A program made the translations under genes and the position numbers. Below the pieces are notes generated by a model. That model did not search any database and was not told the DNA's origin. It was given only the letters and a program-made list of their open reading frames with translations. Shown here piece by piece: positions 41,920 through 51,780 of a stretch of 64,000 nucleotides of DNA. Source of the DNA: Rhizobium sp. PP-CC-3A-592 (GTDB taxonomy: Bacteria > Pseudomonadota > Alphaproteobacteria > Rhizobiales > Rhizobiaceae); NCBI RefSeq assembly GCF_003217095.1, contig NZ_QJSR01000002.1:868001-932000 (forward strand), in the 5' to 3' direction. Positions within the stretch are counted from its first letter, which is position 1, and every line of letters begins with the position of its first letter.

Positions 41920-42864
41920 ATGTCGGATACGGAACATCTCGATCTCCAGTCGGTGCTCAACGACATCTACACCGCCGTCGAGCCGCGGCGCGGCGAGGGG
42001 AAGGTGGCGGACTATATCCCCCAGCTTGCCCGTATCGACCCCAAGAGCTTCGGCATGGCGATCGTCACCGTCAATGGCAAGGTGTTTTCCGTGGGCGATG
42101 CCGCGGTTCCATTCTCGATCCAGAGCATTTCCAAGGTCTTCACGCTGACGCTGGCGCTCGGCAAGCATGGCGAGCGGCTGTGGAAGCGGGTGGGGCGCGA
42201 GCCGTCGGGATCGGCGTTCAACTCGATCGTGCAGCTGGAGCATGAGGGCGGCAAGCCGCGCAATCCCTTCATCAATGCCGGCGCCATCACCATCAGCGAC
42301 CTCATTCTTGCCGGCCATACGCCGCGCGAGGTGATCGGCGAGATCCTGCGGTTCATGCGGATGCTGGCCGATGACGAGGATATCTCGATCGATCCGCAGG
42401 TGGCGAAATCGGAGGCCGCGACCGGTTTTCGCAATGCGGCGCTCGCCAACTTTATGCGGTCCTTCGGCAAGCTCGATCATCCCGTGGAGCATGTCCTCGG
42501 GGTCTATTTCCACCACTGCGCCATTGCCATGACCTGCGTGCAACTTGCCAGGGCCGGCCTGTTCCTCGCCAATAACGGGCAGCAGCCGGGCACGGGGCAT
42601 TCCATCGTGTCGCGCCAGCGGGCGCGGCGCATCAACGCTCTGATGCTGACCTGCGGCCACTACGACGGCTCCGGCGATTTCGCCTATCATGTCGGCCTTC
42701 CCGGCAAGAGCGGCGTCGGCGGCGGCATCATCGCTGTGGCGCCGGGCAAGGCTTCGGTGGCCGTCTGGTCGCCGGGGCTGAACGAGAACGGCAATTCGCA
42801 GCTCGGCTCGGTGGCGCTGGAGATGCTGGCAAACCGCACCGGATGGTCCGTGTTCGGCGCGTAA
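41920..42864 (+). CDS. glsA: Glutaminase A
   Basis: A 314-residue serine-dependent glutaminase that converts glutamine to glutamate and ammonia. The catalytic SISK motif is in [20 protein letters not shown], the Tyr of [23 protein letters not shown] and the C-terminal segment match the family. The ATG at 41920 has GAGGA 5 bases upstream; the longer frame from 41839 would start inside the rpsD terminator and is rejected. Confidence 0.95.
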   Translation: MSDTEHLDLQSVLNDIYTAVEPRRGEGKVADYIPQLARIDPKSFGMAIVTVNGKVFSVGDAAVPFSIQSISKVFTLTLALGKHGERLWKRVGREPSGSAFNSIVQLEHEGGKPRNPFINAGAITISDLILAGHTPREVIGEILRFMRMLADDEDISIDPQVAKSEAATGFRNAALANFMRSFGKLDHPVEHVLGVYFHHCAIAMTCVQLARAGLFLANNGQQPGTGHSIVSRQRARRINALMLTCGHYDGSGDFAYHVGLPGKSGVGGGIIAVAPGKASVAVWSPGLNENGNSQLGSVALEMLANRTGWSVFGA

Positions 42865-42984
42865 CGCGATCCTCGGATCGATTTGTCTTGATCTTGACAC
42901 GTCCGGCGGGCATGGCAGGCCATCCAAACGCATCCGCGTGCCTGTCGGCCTCCTGCCGAAGAGCCTCTGCCGGAAAGCCCGTCG

Positions 42985-43914
42985 ATGACACCTGATTCCA
43001 TGCTTCTGAACGACGATCCCAAGGGATCGCAAACCGAACCTCTGGCCAAACCTCCGGCCGAACATCTGGCCGAACCTCTGGCCGATCTGCCGGCGATCTT
43101 TCGCGGCATGCCGGACAGCGTCAGCTTCAACAAGCTGCGCAAGCGCCTCCTGCGCAATGTCCGCCAGGCGATCGAAGATTTCGGGATGCTGAATGGCCAG
43201 AAGCGCTGGCTGATCGGCGTGTCCGGCGGCAAGGACAGCTACAGCCTGCTGGCGCTGCTGATCGACCTGCAATGGCGCGGCCTGCTGCCGGTCGAGCTGA
43301 TCGCCTGCAATCTGGATCAGGGGCAGCCCAATTTTCCGAAGCACATCCTGCCGGAGTATCTTGCATCCATCGGCGTGCGCCACCGCATCGAGTATCGCGA
43401 CACCTATTCGATCGTGAAGGAAAAGGTGCCGGCGGGCGGGACCTATTGCGCGCTCTGTTCCCGGCTGCGGCGTGGCAATCTCTACCGGATCGCCCGCGAA
43501 GAGGGCTGCGATGCCCTCGTTCTCGGCCATCACCGCGAGGATATTCTCGAGACCTTCTTCATGAACTTCTTCCATGGCGGGCGGCTGGCGACGATGCCGG
43601 CGAAGCTCGTCAATGACGAGGGCGACCTGACGGTGCTCAGGCCGCTGGCCTATGCGGCGGAAGACGATCTCGCGAAATTCGCTGCCGCCATGCAGTTCCC
43701 GATCATCCCCTGCGACCTTTGCGGCTCGCAGGACGGGCTGGAGCGCAATGCGATGAAGGCGATGCTGGCCGACATCGAGGCGCGCATGCCCGGCCGCAAG
43801 GACACGATGCTGCGCGCGCTCGGCCATGCCAACCCGTCGCACCTGCTCGATCCCAAGCTTTTCGACTTCCAGTCGCTGACAACGCAACCTACAAAAACGG
43901 AGCCTCTTTCATGA
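42985..43914 (+). CDS. ttcA: tRNA 2-thiocytidine synthetase TtcA
   Basis: A 309-residue PP-loop Fe-S enzyme that thiolates C32 of tRNA. PP-loop [15 protein letters not shown] and the cysteine pair in [10 protein letters not shown] plus CDLCGSQ bind ATP and the [4Fe-4S] cluster. The N-terminal 35 residues before the family region contain short Pro/Leu/Ala/Glu repeats ([19 protein letters not shown]), an unusual extension; a start later than 42985 cannot be excluded. Its stop overlaps the next gene. Confidence 0.93.
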   Translation: MTPDSMLLNDDPKGSQTEPLAKPPAEHLAEPLADLPAIFRGMPDSVSFNKLRKRLLRNVRQAIEDFGMLNGQKRWLIGVSGGKDSYSLLALLIDLQWRGLLPVELIACNLDQGQPNFPKHILPEYLASIGVRHRIEYRDTYSIVKEKVPAGGTYCALCSRLRRGNLYRIAREEGCDALVLGHHREDILETFFMNFFHGGRLATMPAKLVNDEGDLTVLRPLAYAAEDDLAKFAAAMQFPIIPCDLCGSQDGLERNAMKAMLADIEARMPGRKDTMLRALGHANPSHLLDPKLFDFQSLTTQPTKTEPLS

Positions 43915-44738
43915 CCCGCGAGATCGACATTGCCGGACTGGCCAACCTGCTGCAGGAGGCCGCCGCAATCGAAATCATGCCGCGCTTCCGCAATCTTTCG
44001 AGCGGCGACGTCCGGATGAAGACGGAGGCGATCGATCTCGTCACCGAGGCCGACGAAGCGGCGGAGCGGCTGATCAAGGCGCGCATCGGCGATGTCGTTC
44101 CCGGCGCGCTGTTCATCGGCGAGGAGTCCGTCGCTGCCGACCCTGCGCTCTTGGACAAGCTTGCCGGCGCCGACCTCGCCGTCATCGTCGATCCGATCGA
44201 CGGCACCTTCAACTATGCCGCGGGAATGCCGCTGTTCGGTGTGATGGCGAGCGTGGTCGCGGGCGGTGAGACGATCGCCGGGATCATCTACGATCCGATG
44301 GGCAATGACTGGGTGATCGCGGAGAAAGGCGCTGGCGCGTGGCTTTGCCGTGCCGACGGATCGCAGGATCAGCTTTCCGTGACCCCGGCTCCGACGACGC
44401 TCGCGGATCTCGTCGGTTGCGCGTCCACCGGGTTCTATGCGCCGGACGCGCGCCGGACCATCATGGGCAACATGGCCAGCGTGCGGATTGCGACCAGCTA
44501 CCGCTGTGCGGCGCATGAGTACCGCGCCTTCTCCGCCGGGCACTTCCACTTCCTCATGTATCAGAAGCTGATGCCGTGGGACCATCTGGCGGGCTGCCTG
44601 ATCGCGGAGGAGGCCGGCGCCTATGTGCGCCGCTTCGATGGCTCGCGCTACCAGCCACAGCATCTGGATGGTGGCCTCCTGGTCTCTTCCGACGAGGCAA
44701 GCTGGCATCTGCTGCGGGAGAAGGTTTTCACGATCTGA
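43911..44738 (+). CDS. Inositol monophosphatase family phosphatase
   Basis: A 275-residue Mg-dependent phosphatase of the IMPase/CysQ/FBPase fold. Metal ligands are in FIGEES and [13 protein letters not shown], with the C-terminal [14 protein letters not shown]. The natural substrate is not defined by sequence. It overlaps ttcA by 4 bp (ATGA), so it is co-translated with it. Confidence 0.92.
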   Translation: MTREIDIAGLANLLQEAAAIEIMPRFRNLSSGDVRMKTEAIDLVTEADEAAERLIKARIGDVVPGALFIGEESVAADPALLDKLAGADLAVIVDPIDGTFNYAAGMPLFGVMASVVAGGETIAGIIYDPMGNDWVIAEKGAGAWLCRADGSQDQLSVTPAPTTLADLVGCASTGFYAPDARRTIMGNMASVRIATSYRCAAHEYRAFSAGHFHFLMYQKLMPWDHLAGCLIAEEAGAYVRRFDGSRYQPQHLDGGLLVSSDEASWHLLREKVFTI

Positions 44739-44763
44739 CGTCGATCGATAGACTTCGATACCA

Positions 44764-44788
44764 AAAGGGCGGCCAGTGGCCGCCCTTT
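44764..44788. terminator. Bidirectional terminator, convergent genes
   Basis: Perfect 11-bp stem AAAGGGCGGCC (44764-44774) / GGCCGCCCTTT (44778-44788) with an AGT loop. T and A runs flank it, so it can serve the IMPase gene on the plus strand and the MFS gene on the minus strand. Confidence 0.85.
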
Positions 44789-44813
44789 CCGTTTCTGCTG
44801 CCGAGGCTGCTCG

Positions 44814-46091
44814 TCAATGGCCGCCCATGCCCGGTTCCATCTCCGGCTCGTCGCCGGGATGGGTAAAGAGCTGTCCGCGTTCGGCCCAGAGCACGGCGAG
44901 GATGGTGAAGATGCCGAAAAGGGCGAAACCGACGAAGAGCGGGCGCACCGTGCCGTCGAACATCTGCCCGATCATGCCGCCGAGGAGCGCGCCGCCGGTG
45001 GTGGAGACGAAGCCGGTGACCGCCGTCGCCGTCCCCGCGATATGCCCCATGGGCTCCAGGCAGATGGCGGTGAAGTTCGTGGTGATGACGGCGAAGAACA
45101 TCAGCATGATGCTGAGCATCAGGTAGGTGAAGAGGAAGGACGGCGTGCCGAAGAAAGCGACGCCGACGGCGAGCAGCCCGAGTGCCGTGAAGATGATCAT
45201 GCAGGCATGGGAAATGCGGCGCATGCCGAAGCGGCGGACGAAATAGCCGTTTATGAAGTTGGCGACCGCGATGCCCGAGGCCGTGCCGGCAAAGGCGATC
45301 GGCAGCCAGTCGCCGAGGCCATAGACCGTCCCGAAGATCTGCTGCACCGTGACGATGAAGGTGCAGATGACGGCGGTGAAGAGCGTGAGGCCAAGCATGT
45401 AGCCGCAGGTGATACGGTTGGTGAGGACCGTGCGGAAGCCGCCGGAGATCGCTGCGACGGAGAGGGGCAGCCGCTCGGAGACGGGCAGCGATTCGCGCAT
45501 GCGCAGGCTCGCCCAGACGAACAGGATTGCGCCGATGACGCCGAGCAGAATGAAGATCCAGTGCCAGTCGGCATAGGTGAGCACGGCCTGGCCGAAGGAC
45601 GGCGCGAGGATCGGCACGAGCATGAAGACGATCATGATGTAGGACATGACCCGCGCCATCTCGCGGCCATCGAAGCAGTCGCGCGTGATCGCCGTGGTGG
45701 TGATGCGGATGGCGGCGCCGCCGACGCCTTGGGCGAAGCGGAAGGCGAGGAGGGCCGTAAAACTCTCCGTCCAGGCAGCGGCAAAGGTCGTGACCGTGAA
45801 GATGGCAAGGCCGAGCAGCAGAATCGTGCGCCGGCCGAAGGCATCCGCGAGGCTGCCGAAGACGAGCTGGGCGAAGCCGAAGCCGAAGAAGTAGACCGCG
45901 ATGACCAGCTGCGCGTCGTTCGGATTGGGCACATTGAGCGAGCTGGCGATATGCGGCAGCGCGGGGAGCATGCTGTCGATGGCGACCGCAATGCTCGCCG
46001 TCATCAAAGCGATGGTGACGACGAACTCGCGGAAACCGAGCCCGATGCGTTGCGAGCCTTGCGGCAGAGGAGGCTGGGAGGGGGTGGACAT
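44814..46091 (-). CDS. Bcr/CflA-family MFS multidrug transporter (1)
   Basis: A 425-residue 12-helix MFS protein. An N-terminal signature ASIAVAIDSMLPALPHIA and the cytoplasmic loop SLADAFGRRTILLLGL (GxxxDxxGRR) place it in the Bcr/CflA drug-efflux clade; the loop after helix 4 (RFAQGVGGAAIRI) also fits. The substrate is not predictable. A paralogue (46122-47363) precedes it by 30 bp, suggesting a tandem duplication and one transcript. Confidence 0.9.
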   Translation of the reverse strand: MSTPSQPPLPQGSQRIGLGFREFVVTIALMTASIAVAIDSMLPALPHIASSLNVPNPNDAQLVIAVYFFGFGFAQLVFGSLADAFGRRTILLLGLAIFTVTTFAAAWTESFTALLAFRFAQGVGGAAIRITTTAITRDCFDGREMARVMSYIMIVFMLVPILAPSFGQAVLTYADWHWIFILLGVIGAILFVWASLRMRESLPVSERLPLSVAAISGGFRTVLTNRITCGYMLGLTLFTAVICTFIVTVQQIFGTVYGLGDWLPIAFAGTASGIAVANFINGYFVRRFGMRRISHACMIIFTALGLLAVGVAFFGTPSFLFTYLMLSIMLMFFAVITTNFTAICLEPMGHIAGTATAVTGFVSTTGGALLGGMIGQMFDGTVRPLFVGFALFGIFTILAVLWAERGQLFTHPGDEPEMEPGMGGH

Positions 46092-46121
46092 ACGGATCTC
46101 AATCTTAAGGGCGGTTAGGGC

Positions 46122-47363
46122 TCAGCCGGCGGGATGGTGGTGATCGGACGAAAACAGGCGGCCGCGCTCGGCCAGCAGCACGAAGAAGAGGCCGATGATG
46201 GCGACGGACAGGAAGCCGAATGCCAGCGGCGTGACAGTGCCGTCGAAGGCCTGGCCGATCATGGCGCCGATGAGGGCACCGCCGATGGTCTGCATGAAGC
46301 CGATGACGGAGGATGCCGTGCCGGCGACGTGGCCGAGTGGCTCCATGGCCATGGCGTTGAAGTTTGCGCCGATCAGGCCGAATTGGAACATGGCGCTCCC
46401 GTAGAGGATGGCAAACAGCCAGAACGGCAGGAAGCCGGCTGCGGAAAACAGAGCCCAGACGGCGCTGGCTGCCACGAAGAGCAGAAGCGCGATGTGGGAT
46501 ACCCGGTGCATGCCGTAGCGGCCGACAAGGCGCGAATTGGTAAAGGACGCCACCGCCATAAGGCCCGCGAAACAGGCAAAGACCAGCGGGAAGTAATTGC
46601 CGAGGCCGAAGACGCCGACCATGACCTGCTGGGCCGAATTGATAAAGCCGAACAATGCGCCGAAGATGAAGGAGATCGCCAGCGCGTAACACAGCGCCGT
46701 GCGATTGCCGAGAACGATGGCGAAGGAGGCGGAGATGCCCTTGATCGTGAACGGGCGGCGGTTCTCCGGCGCAAGCGTCTCCGGCAGGTACAGCACGACG
46801 AGCACGGTCGCGAAGAACGCGTAGATGGAGATGACCAGGAAGATCATGTGCCATTCGGCAAACAGCATGACCAGCTGGCCGATGCTCGGCGCGATGACGG
46901 GCACGACCATGAAGACCATCATGACGAGCGACATGACCTCGGCCATCATGCGCCCGCCATAGATGTCGCGGACGATGGAGACGCTGATGACGCGGGTGGC
47001 GGCAGCGCCGAGACCCTGAACGAAGCGCAGAGCGAGCAGCGCGCCGAAGCTCGGCACGAAGACGATGGCGAAGGCGCAGAGCGCATAGATCACCAACCCG
47101 GCGATCAGCGGCATCTTGCGCCCGAACCTGTCGGACAGCGGCCCGAAGAAGAGCTGGGCGCTGCCCATGCCGATCAGGTAGGAGGTGATCACGAACTGGC
47201 GGCTGTTCTCGTCGGCAACGCCGAGGCTCTGACCGATCTCCTGCAGGCCCGGCAGCATCATGTCGATCGACAGGGCGTTGATCGACATCAGCATGGCCAT
47301 GATGGCGATGAACTGACCTTTCGACAACGGCATCGCGAAAGCGGGTTCCGTGGTGGACGTCAT
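46122..47363 (-). CDS. Bcr/CflA-family MFS multidrug transporter (2)
   Basis: A 413-residue MFS exporter with SINALSIDMMLPGLQEIG and PLSDRFGRKMPLIAGL as its helix-1 and loop motifs, closely parallel to the downstream paralogue. The Met at 47363 is chosen because AAGGA lies 9 bases upstream and the length is family-normal; the frame extends to 47486 without ribosome support. Confidence 0.9.
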   Translation of the reverse strand: MTSTTEPAFAMPLSKGQFIAIMAMLMSINALSIDMMLPGLQEIGQSLGVADENSRQFVITSYLIGMGSAQLFFGPLSDRFGRKMPLIAGLVIYALCAFAIVFVPSFGALLALRFVQGLGAAATRVISVSIVRDIYGGRMMAEVMSLVMMVFMVVPVIAPSIGQLVMLFAEWHMIFLVISIYAFFATVLVVLYLPETLAPENRRPFTIKGISASFAIVLGNRTALCYALAISFIFGALFGFINSAQQVMVGVFGLGNYFPLVFACFAGLMAVASFTNSRLVGRYGMHRVSHIALLLFVAASAVWALFSAAGFLPFWLFAILYGSAMFQFGLIGANFNAMAMEPLGHVAGTASSVIGFMQTIGGALIGAMIGQAFDGTVTPLAFGFLSVAIIGLFFVLLAERGRLFSSDHHHPAG

Positions 47364-47577
47364 TTTCAAAAGTCCTTCCATCCCGCCGCTTTGCGGCAGG
47401 CGATCCGACGGAAGCACGCGGCAGCGCCGCGCATCGGCCGGACGTTCAGCCATAGGTCGTAGTCGATCCCGAGATCCCGGGATCATTGGCCCATAGCGCT
47501 TTTCAACGAAATCTGCCGGAAACCGGCCATGATGGGAGGCATCGCTGCTGTCCCGGTCTGTTTGTGAGAGGACGGAT

Positions 47578-47617
47578 CACCGCGTGATTCGGGACCCGAA
47601 TCAGATATATCGCGGTG
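47578..47617. promoter_or_regulatory. Nested palindrome upstream of the MFS pair
   Basis: Outer arms CACCGCG (47578-47584) and CGCGGTG (47611-47617) enclose a perfect inner palindrome TGATTCGGG-A-CCCGAATCA (47585-47603). The dyad could be a repressor site or a structured RNA element. It is about 215 bp upstream of the second MFS gene. Confidence 0.45.
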
Positions 47618-47728
47618 CCCGCGGCTTCGGTAGCGCAATCCGGCAACAGCTGCGTGACGACATATCGACCGGCAACTGCTGCGGGTTCGCTTTTCGGCCG
47701 CTTGTGATGTCGAGCCTGAAAACAATGA

Positions 47729-47747
47729 CCCCGGCGCGAGGCCGGGG
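47729..47747 (-). terminator. Terminator of grxD
   Basis: CCCCGGC (47729-47735) and GCCGGGG (47741-47747) with a GCGAG loop. On the minus strand it is followed by ATTGTTTTC. It is 27 bp past the grxD stop. Confidence 0.75.
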
Positions 47748-47774
47748 ACCAGATATCTTGCAGAGGAAGCCGGA

Positions 47775-48110
47775 TCAGGCCGAAGCTTTGACCTCGACGC
47801 CGTTTTCCTGCAGATGCGTCTGAAGCTCGCCGGCCTGGAACATCTCGCGGACGATATCGCAGCCGCCGATGAACTCGCCCTTGATGTAGAGCTGGGGAAC
47901 CGTCGGCCAGTTCGAATAGTCCTTGATGCCCTGGCGCAAATCCGCATCCGCGAGAATGTTGACGCCCTTGTAGTCGACGCCGAGATATTCAAGGATCTGC
48001 ACGACCTGTCCCGAGAAGCCGCACTGCGGAAACTGCGGGGTGCCCTTCATGAAGAGCACGATGTCGTTGGTCTTGACCTCGTTGTCGATGAAATCATGGA
48101 TGCCGGTCAT
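47775..48110 (-). CDS. grxD: Monothiol glutaredoxin, CGFS type
   Basis: A 111-residue Grx4-type glutaredoxin. The CGFS active site (Cys30 in PQCGFSG), TVPQLYIKGEFIGGCDI with the cis-Pro/GGCD glutathione-binding segment are complete. These proteins carry [2Fe-2S] clusters and pair with BolA, which is encoded two genes upstream in the same operon. Confidence 0.97.
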   Translation of the reverse strand: MTGIHDFIDNEVKTNDIVLFMKGTPQFPQCGFSGQVVQILEYLGVDYKGVNILADADLRQGIKDYSNWPTVPQLYIKGEFIGGCDIVREMFQAGELQTHLQENGVEVKASA

Positions 48111-48251
48111 ACTTGAATTCCTTCTCTGTCCCGCTTCAAGGACGGGTGTCGATAACAGTCACATAGCATGCCGCGGCGCAGTTTTCACCCATCCTGCTTG
48201 AAAAAACGATGGGACCTCCGCATGAAGCGGAGAAACCCTCGACACTTGGTA

Positions 48252-48482
48252 TTAGACGCGCTTCTGCTTGCTGCGCGCAGCCGCGGTGCGTTTGCGGCTG
48301 ACTTGCTTCTTCGGCGCCATGGCTTTGATGATCGCATCCTTGACGAGCCCGGTCACGACGCCGGTCGGGGTGCGGGCCTGCCGGCGCGTCCGCTTTGTCG
48401 TTCCGGTGCCACTCTTCTTCAGGATCTCCTTCAAGACCCCGTCGACGACGCCTGCCACCAGCATCTTCATCAAGCCGGCCAT
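48252..48482 (-). CDS. Small basic hypothetical protein in the bolA-grxD operon
   Basis: A 76-residue protein. An N-terminal amphipathic helix (MAGLMKMLVAGVVDGVLKEIL) is followed by a very basic tail (KRTRRQAR, SRKRTAAARSKQKRV). GGAG lies about 7 bases before the start, and the gene is 4 bp downstream of bolA and 141 bp upstream of grxD. No known family is recognised. The tail suggests nucleic-acid or membrane-surface binding, but this is inference. Confidence 0.6.
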   Translation of the reverse strand: MAGLMKMLVAGVVDGVLKEILKKSGTGTTKRTRRQARTPTGVVTGLVKDAIIKAMAPKKQVSRKRTAAARSKQKRV

Positions 48483-48486
48483 TGGT

Positions 48487-48720
48487 TTACTCCGGAACCG
48501 ATGTCTGCAGGGCGAGCGCATGGAGCACGCCCCCCATATTGCCCTGGAGCGCGTTGTAGACCATCTGGTGCTGCTGCACCCGGCTTTTTCCGCGGAAGGC
48601 TTCCGCGACGACTTCGGCCGCATAATGATCGCCGTCGCCGGCGAGATCGCGGATGGTCACCTGCGCACCGGGAATGCCGGTCTTGATCATGTCCTCGATA
48701 TCGCCCGGTTTCATCGCCAT
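48487..48720 (-). CDS. bolA: BolA-family protein
   Basis: A 77-residue BolA-fold protein. The conserved His region in GDGDHYAAEVVAEAFRGKSRVQQHQMVYNAL (here as GDHYAAEVV and RVQQHQMVYNALQG) supports [2Fe-2S] heterocomplex formation with the CGFS glutaredoxin from the same operon. It follows purL by 65 bp. Confidence 0.94.
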   Translation of the reverse strand: MAMKPGDIEDMIKTGIPGAQVTIRDLAGDGDHYAAEVVAEAFRGKSRVQQHQMVYNALQGNMGGVLHALALQTSVPE

Positions 48721-48785
48721 GGGGTGTCCTCCTTGTTCCCGTACGGATTAACCCGCTCGGGCCAGATCCGCTTCATTCTGTGGCT

Positions 48786-51017
48786 CTATTCGGTCGCGGG
48801 CAATTCGCCGGACATGAAATCAGGGAACCACGATTCATACGCCTTTTGCAATCTCTCGATCGGAACGGCGCGGGCCGCACCGAGCGTGACGGTCGCGCCG
48901 CCCGTCTTGCCGATGACCGGCGCATAAACGCCGCGGATTTCCGCGATATTCTGGATCTCCTCGACATCGTCGGTCTTGACCGTGACGACGTAGCGGGCCT
49001 GATCCTCGCCAAAGAAGACGGGGATGGGGTCGCGGCCTTCGATCGGATCGATCGTGGCGCCGATGTCGGAGGCGATCGCCATTTCGGCGACGGCAAGGGC
49101 GAGACCGCCGGACGAGCAGTCGTGCACGGATGTGACGAGGCGATCGCGGATGAGTTCGCGGACAAAGTCGCCGGACTTGCGTTCCAGTGCCAGATCGACA
49201 TGCGGCGGCGGGCCGTCGGTGCGGCCGTGGATGTCGCGCATGTAGACGGACTGGGCGAGGTGGGTGCCGAGGTCCGCCGGCGCGCCGACGAGCAGGATCG
49301 TCTGGCCTTCGGCTGCGAAGCGAATGCGGGCCATTTTCGACCAGTCATCGATGAGGCCGACGCCGGCAATGGTCGGGGTCGGCAGGATCGCCTGGCCGTG
49401 CGTCTCGTTGTAGAGCGAGACGTTGCCCGAGACGATCGGGAAGTCGAGCGCAAGGCAGGCTTCGCCGATACCCTTGATGGCATGAACCAGCTGGCTCATG
49501 ATCTCGGGCTTTTCCGGGTTGCCGAAATTCAGGTTGTCGGTGGCCGCCAGCGGCAGCGCGCCGGTCGCGGTCATGTTGCGCCAGCATTCGGCGACGGCCT
49601 GCTTGCCGCCTTCGAAGGCATCGGCCTCGACATAGCGGGGCGTGACGTCGGAGGAGAAGGCGAGCGCCTTCGTCGCGTGACCCTCGACGCGCACGACGCC
49701 GGCATCGCCGCCCGGCAGCTGCAGCGAGTTGCCCTGGATCAGCGTATCGTATTGCTCGTAGACCCAGCGGCGCGACGCGTTGTTCGGGGATCCCACGAGC
49801 GTCAGCAGTGCATCCGCGATGTCGGCCTGGGGAATGTCGTCCGCGGCAAGCGGAGCCGGTACCTTGGCCGGCGTCCAGGGGCGATCATATTCCGGGGCTT
49901 CGTCGCCGAGTTCCTTGATCGGCAGGTTCGCGACTTCCTCGCCCTGGTGGAGAACGCGGAAGCGCAGATCGTCCGTGGTCTTGCCAACGATGGCGAAGTC
50001 GAGGCCCCATTTGACGAAGATCGCCTTGGCGACCTCTTCCTTGGAGGGCTCGAGCACCATGAGCATGCGCTCCTGGCTTTCCGACAGCATCATTTCATAG
50101 GCCGTCATGCGCTCTTCACGCACCGGCACCTGATCGAGGATCAGTTCGATGCCGAGCCCGCCCTTGGCGCCCATCTCGACGGCCGAGCAGGTGAGGCCGG
50201 CAGCACCCATGTCCTGAATGGCGATGACGGCGCCTGTCTTCATCAGCTCAAGGCAGGCTTCCAGCAGGCACTTCTCGGTGAAGGGGTCGCCGACCTGCAC
50301 GGTCGGGCGCTTCTCCTCGATCGATTCGTCGAATTCGGCCGAGGCCATCGTCGCACCGCCTACACCGTCGCGGCCGGTCTTTGCGCCGAGATAGACGACC
50401 GGCAGGCCGACGCCCTTGGCTTCCGACAGGAAGATCGCGTCGGTCTTCGCCAGGCCCGCCGCGAACGCGTTGACGAGAATGTTGCCGTTGTAGCGGGCAT
50501 CGAACTCGACTTCGCCGCCGACCGTGGGAACGCCGAAGGAATTGCCGTAGCCGCCGACACCGGCGACGACGCCGGAGACGAGGTGGCGGGTCTTCGGATG
50601 ATCCGGCGCGCCGAAGCGCAGCGCATTCATGGCCGCAATCGGCCGCGCGCCCATCGTGAACACGTCACGCAGGATGCCGCCGACGCCCGTTGCCGCGCCC
50701 TGATAGGGCTCGATGAAGGAGGGATGGTTGTGGCTTTCCATCTTGAAGACGACGCAGTCGCCATCATCGATATCCACGACGCCAGCATTTTCACCGGGAC
50801 CCTGGATGACGCGCGGACCCTTGGTCGGCAGCGTCTTCAGCCACTTCTTCGAGGATTTGTACGAGCAGTGCTCGTTCCACATGGCCGAGAAGATGCCGAG
50901 TTCGGTAAAGCTCGGCTCGCGGCCGATCAGATCCAGGATGCGCTGGTATTCGTCCGGCTTCAGGCCGTGGGAGGCGATGAGGTCCGGCGTGATCGGGCGG
51001 GCATTTGAGATGGCCAT
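48786..51017 (-). CDS. purL: Phosphoribosylformylglycinamidine synthase, large subunit
   Basis: A 743-residue synthetase of the small-PurL type that works with PurS and PurQ to make FGAM. Nucleotide-binding and metal segments include [17 protein letters not shown] near the C-terminus, [20 protein letters not shown], and [16 protein letters not shown]. Length is normal. It leads a purL-bolA-(small gene)-grxD operon and is separated from purQ by 3 kb of unrelated genes. Confidence 0.97.
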   Translation of the reverse strand: MAISNARPITPDLIASHGLKPDEYQRILDLIGREPSFTELGIFSAMWNEHCSYKSSKKWLKTLPTKGPRVIQGPGENAGVVDIDDGDCVVFKMESHNHPSFIEPYQGAATGVGGILRDVFTMGARPIAAMNALRFGAPDHPKTRHLVSGVVAGVGGYGNSFGVPTVGGEVEFDARYNGNILVNAFAAGLAKTDAIFLSEAKGVGLPVVYLGAKTGRDGVGGATMASAEFDESIEEKRPTVQVGDPFTEKCLLEACLELMKTGAVIAIQDMGAAGLTCSAVEMGAKGGLGIELILDQVPVREERMTAYEMMLSESQERMLMVLEPSKEEVAKAIFVKWGLDFAIVGKTTDDLRFRVLHQGEEVANLPIKELGDEAPEYDRPWTPAKVPAPLAADDIPQADIADALLTLVGSPNNASRRWVYEQYDTLIQGNSLQLPGGDAGVVRVEGHATKALAFSSDVTPRYVEADAFEGGKQAVAECWRNMTATGALPLAATDNLNFGNPEKPEIMSQLVHAIKGIGEACLALDFPIVSGNVSLYNETHGQAILPTPTIAGVGLIDDWSKMARIRFAAEGQTILLVGAPADLGTHLAQSVYMRDIHGRTDGPPPHVDLALERKSGDFVRELIRDRLVTSVHDCSSGGLALAVAEMAIASDIGATIDPIEGRDPIPVFFGEDQARYVVTVKTDDVEEIQNIAEIRGVYAPVIGKTGGATVTLGAARAVPIERLQKAYESWFPDFMSGELPATE

Positions 51018-51120
51018 GTGAAGGTTCCCTGAGACGTTGGCCGGTTCTTAGCCGAAGCCCGCCCGTCGCGCGACAGGAAAATGCCTGGGGAATGCTGCCA
51101 AATGGCGGGAAAAGTGGTTT

Positions 51121-51714
51121 TCAGAATTGATAACCGACCATCAAGCCTGCCCGCGTGAAGCCGCCATTCGGGCCGTCGCAGAGCTCGGCATGGGAGGCGT
51201 GTTCCACCTGGCCAATGAGGCTCCATTTTTCATCGAGGCGATAGCCGACGGCGGTGTATTCATGAAAGAGAAGCCGACAGCCGAGGCGGGGGCCCTCCTC
51301 GTGTGATCCATCGAGGTTGCCGTCATGGACGAGGCCGCCGAAGCCGGCGTCGAGAAAGAGCTTGGGACTGACGTCGAAGGCCCAGTTCAGGCCGGCAAAC
51401 GCCAGATTGGCGCCGCTGCCCGTGCCGATCTCACCGCCGACATGGACGCGCGGGCGGGCCAGCGCATCCCGCCAGTCGGTGGCCGTGCCGCGGTCGAACG
51501 GATCGAAGAACAGGGTGGCCGAAGGGAAGGCGCCGTCTTCGTGCAGGTTGCCATCGGCAATGGAGGCCGTCGCGCCGAAGCGCAGCTCATCGAAGGTGCC
51601 GTCACCGGCGGAGGCCGGCAATGCAAAGCCAAGCTGCCCGCTAACGAGAAGGAGGCAAGCCAGCGCCAAGGGGCGACGGCTCGGCTTCGGCTGGGTGTTG
51701 CCGGCAGGAATCAT
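51121..51714 (-). CDS. PagL/acyloxyacyl-hydrolase-like outer-membrane protein
   Basis: A 197-residue secreted protein. A signal peptide (hydrophobic ALACLLLVSGQLGFALPASA) precedes a beta-barrel-like body with alternating strands (ANLAFAGLNWAFDVSPKLFLDAGFGG). Near the C-terminus EHASHAELCDGP resembles the catalytic His-x-Ser of PagL, which removes the 3-O acyl chain of lipid A, and the chain ends in AGLMVGYQF, an outer-membrane C-terminal Phe. The ATG at 51714 or GTG at 51726 are both possible starts. Confidence 0.75.
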   Translation of the reverse strand: MIPAGNTQPKPSRRPLALACLLLVSGQLGFALPASAGDGTFDELRFGATASIADGNLHEDGAFPSATLFFDPFDRGTATDWRDALARPRVHVGGEIGTGSGANLAFAGLNWAFDVSPKLFLDAGFGGLVHDGNLDGSHEEGPRLGCRLLFHEYTAVGYRLDEKWSLIGQVEHASHAELCDGPNGGFTRAGLMVGYQF

Positions 51715-51780
51715 GTGAGTGTCCACGCTTGCGAAGGTCGTGCGTGGACTGAAGCAAATCTGTCTTGCGGGAGGCTTGCC

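Larger units (their letters stand above)
47364..47774. other. Intergenic region between MFS and grxD genes
   Basis: This 411-bp gap holds the MFS promoter region, a cruciform-like palindrome (47578-47617) and the grxD terminator (47729-47747). No gene is supported in it. Confidence 0.55.
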
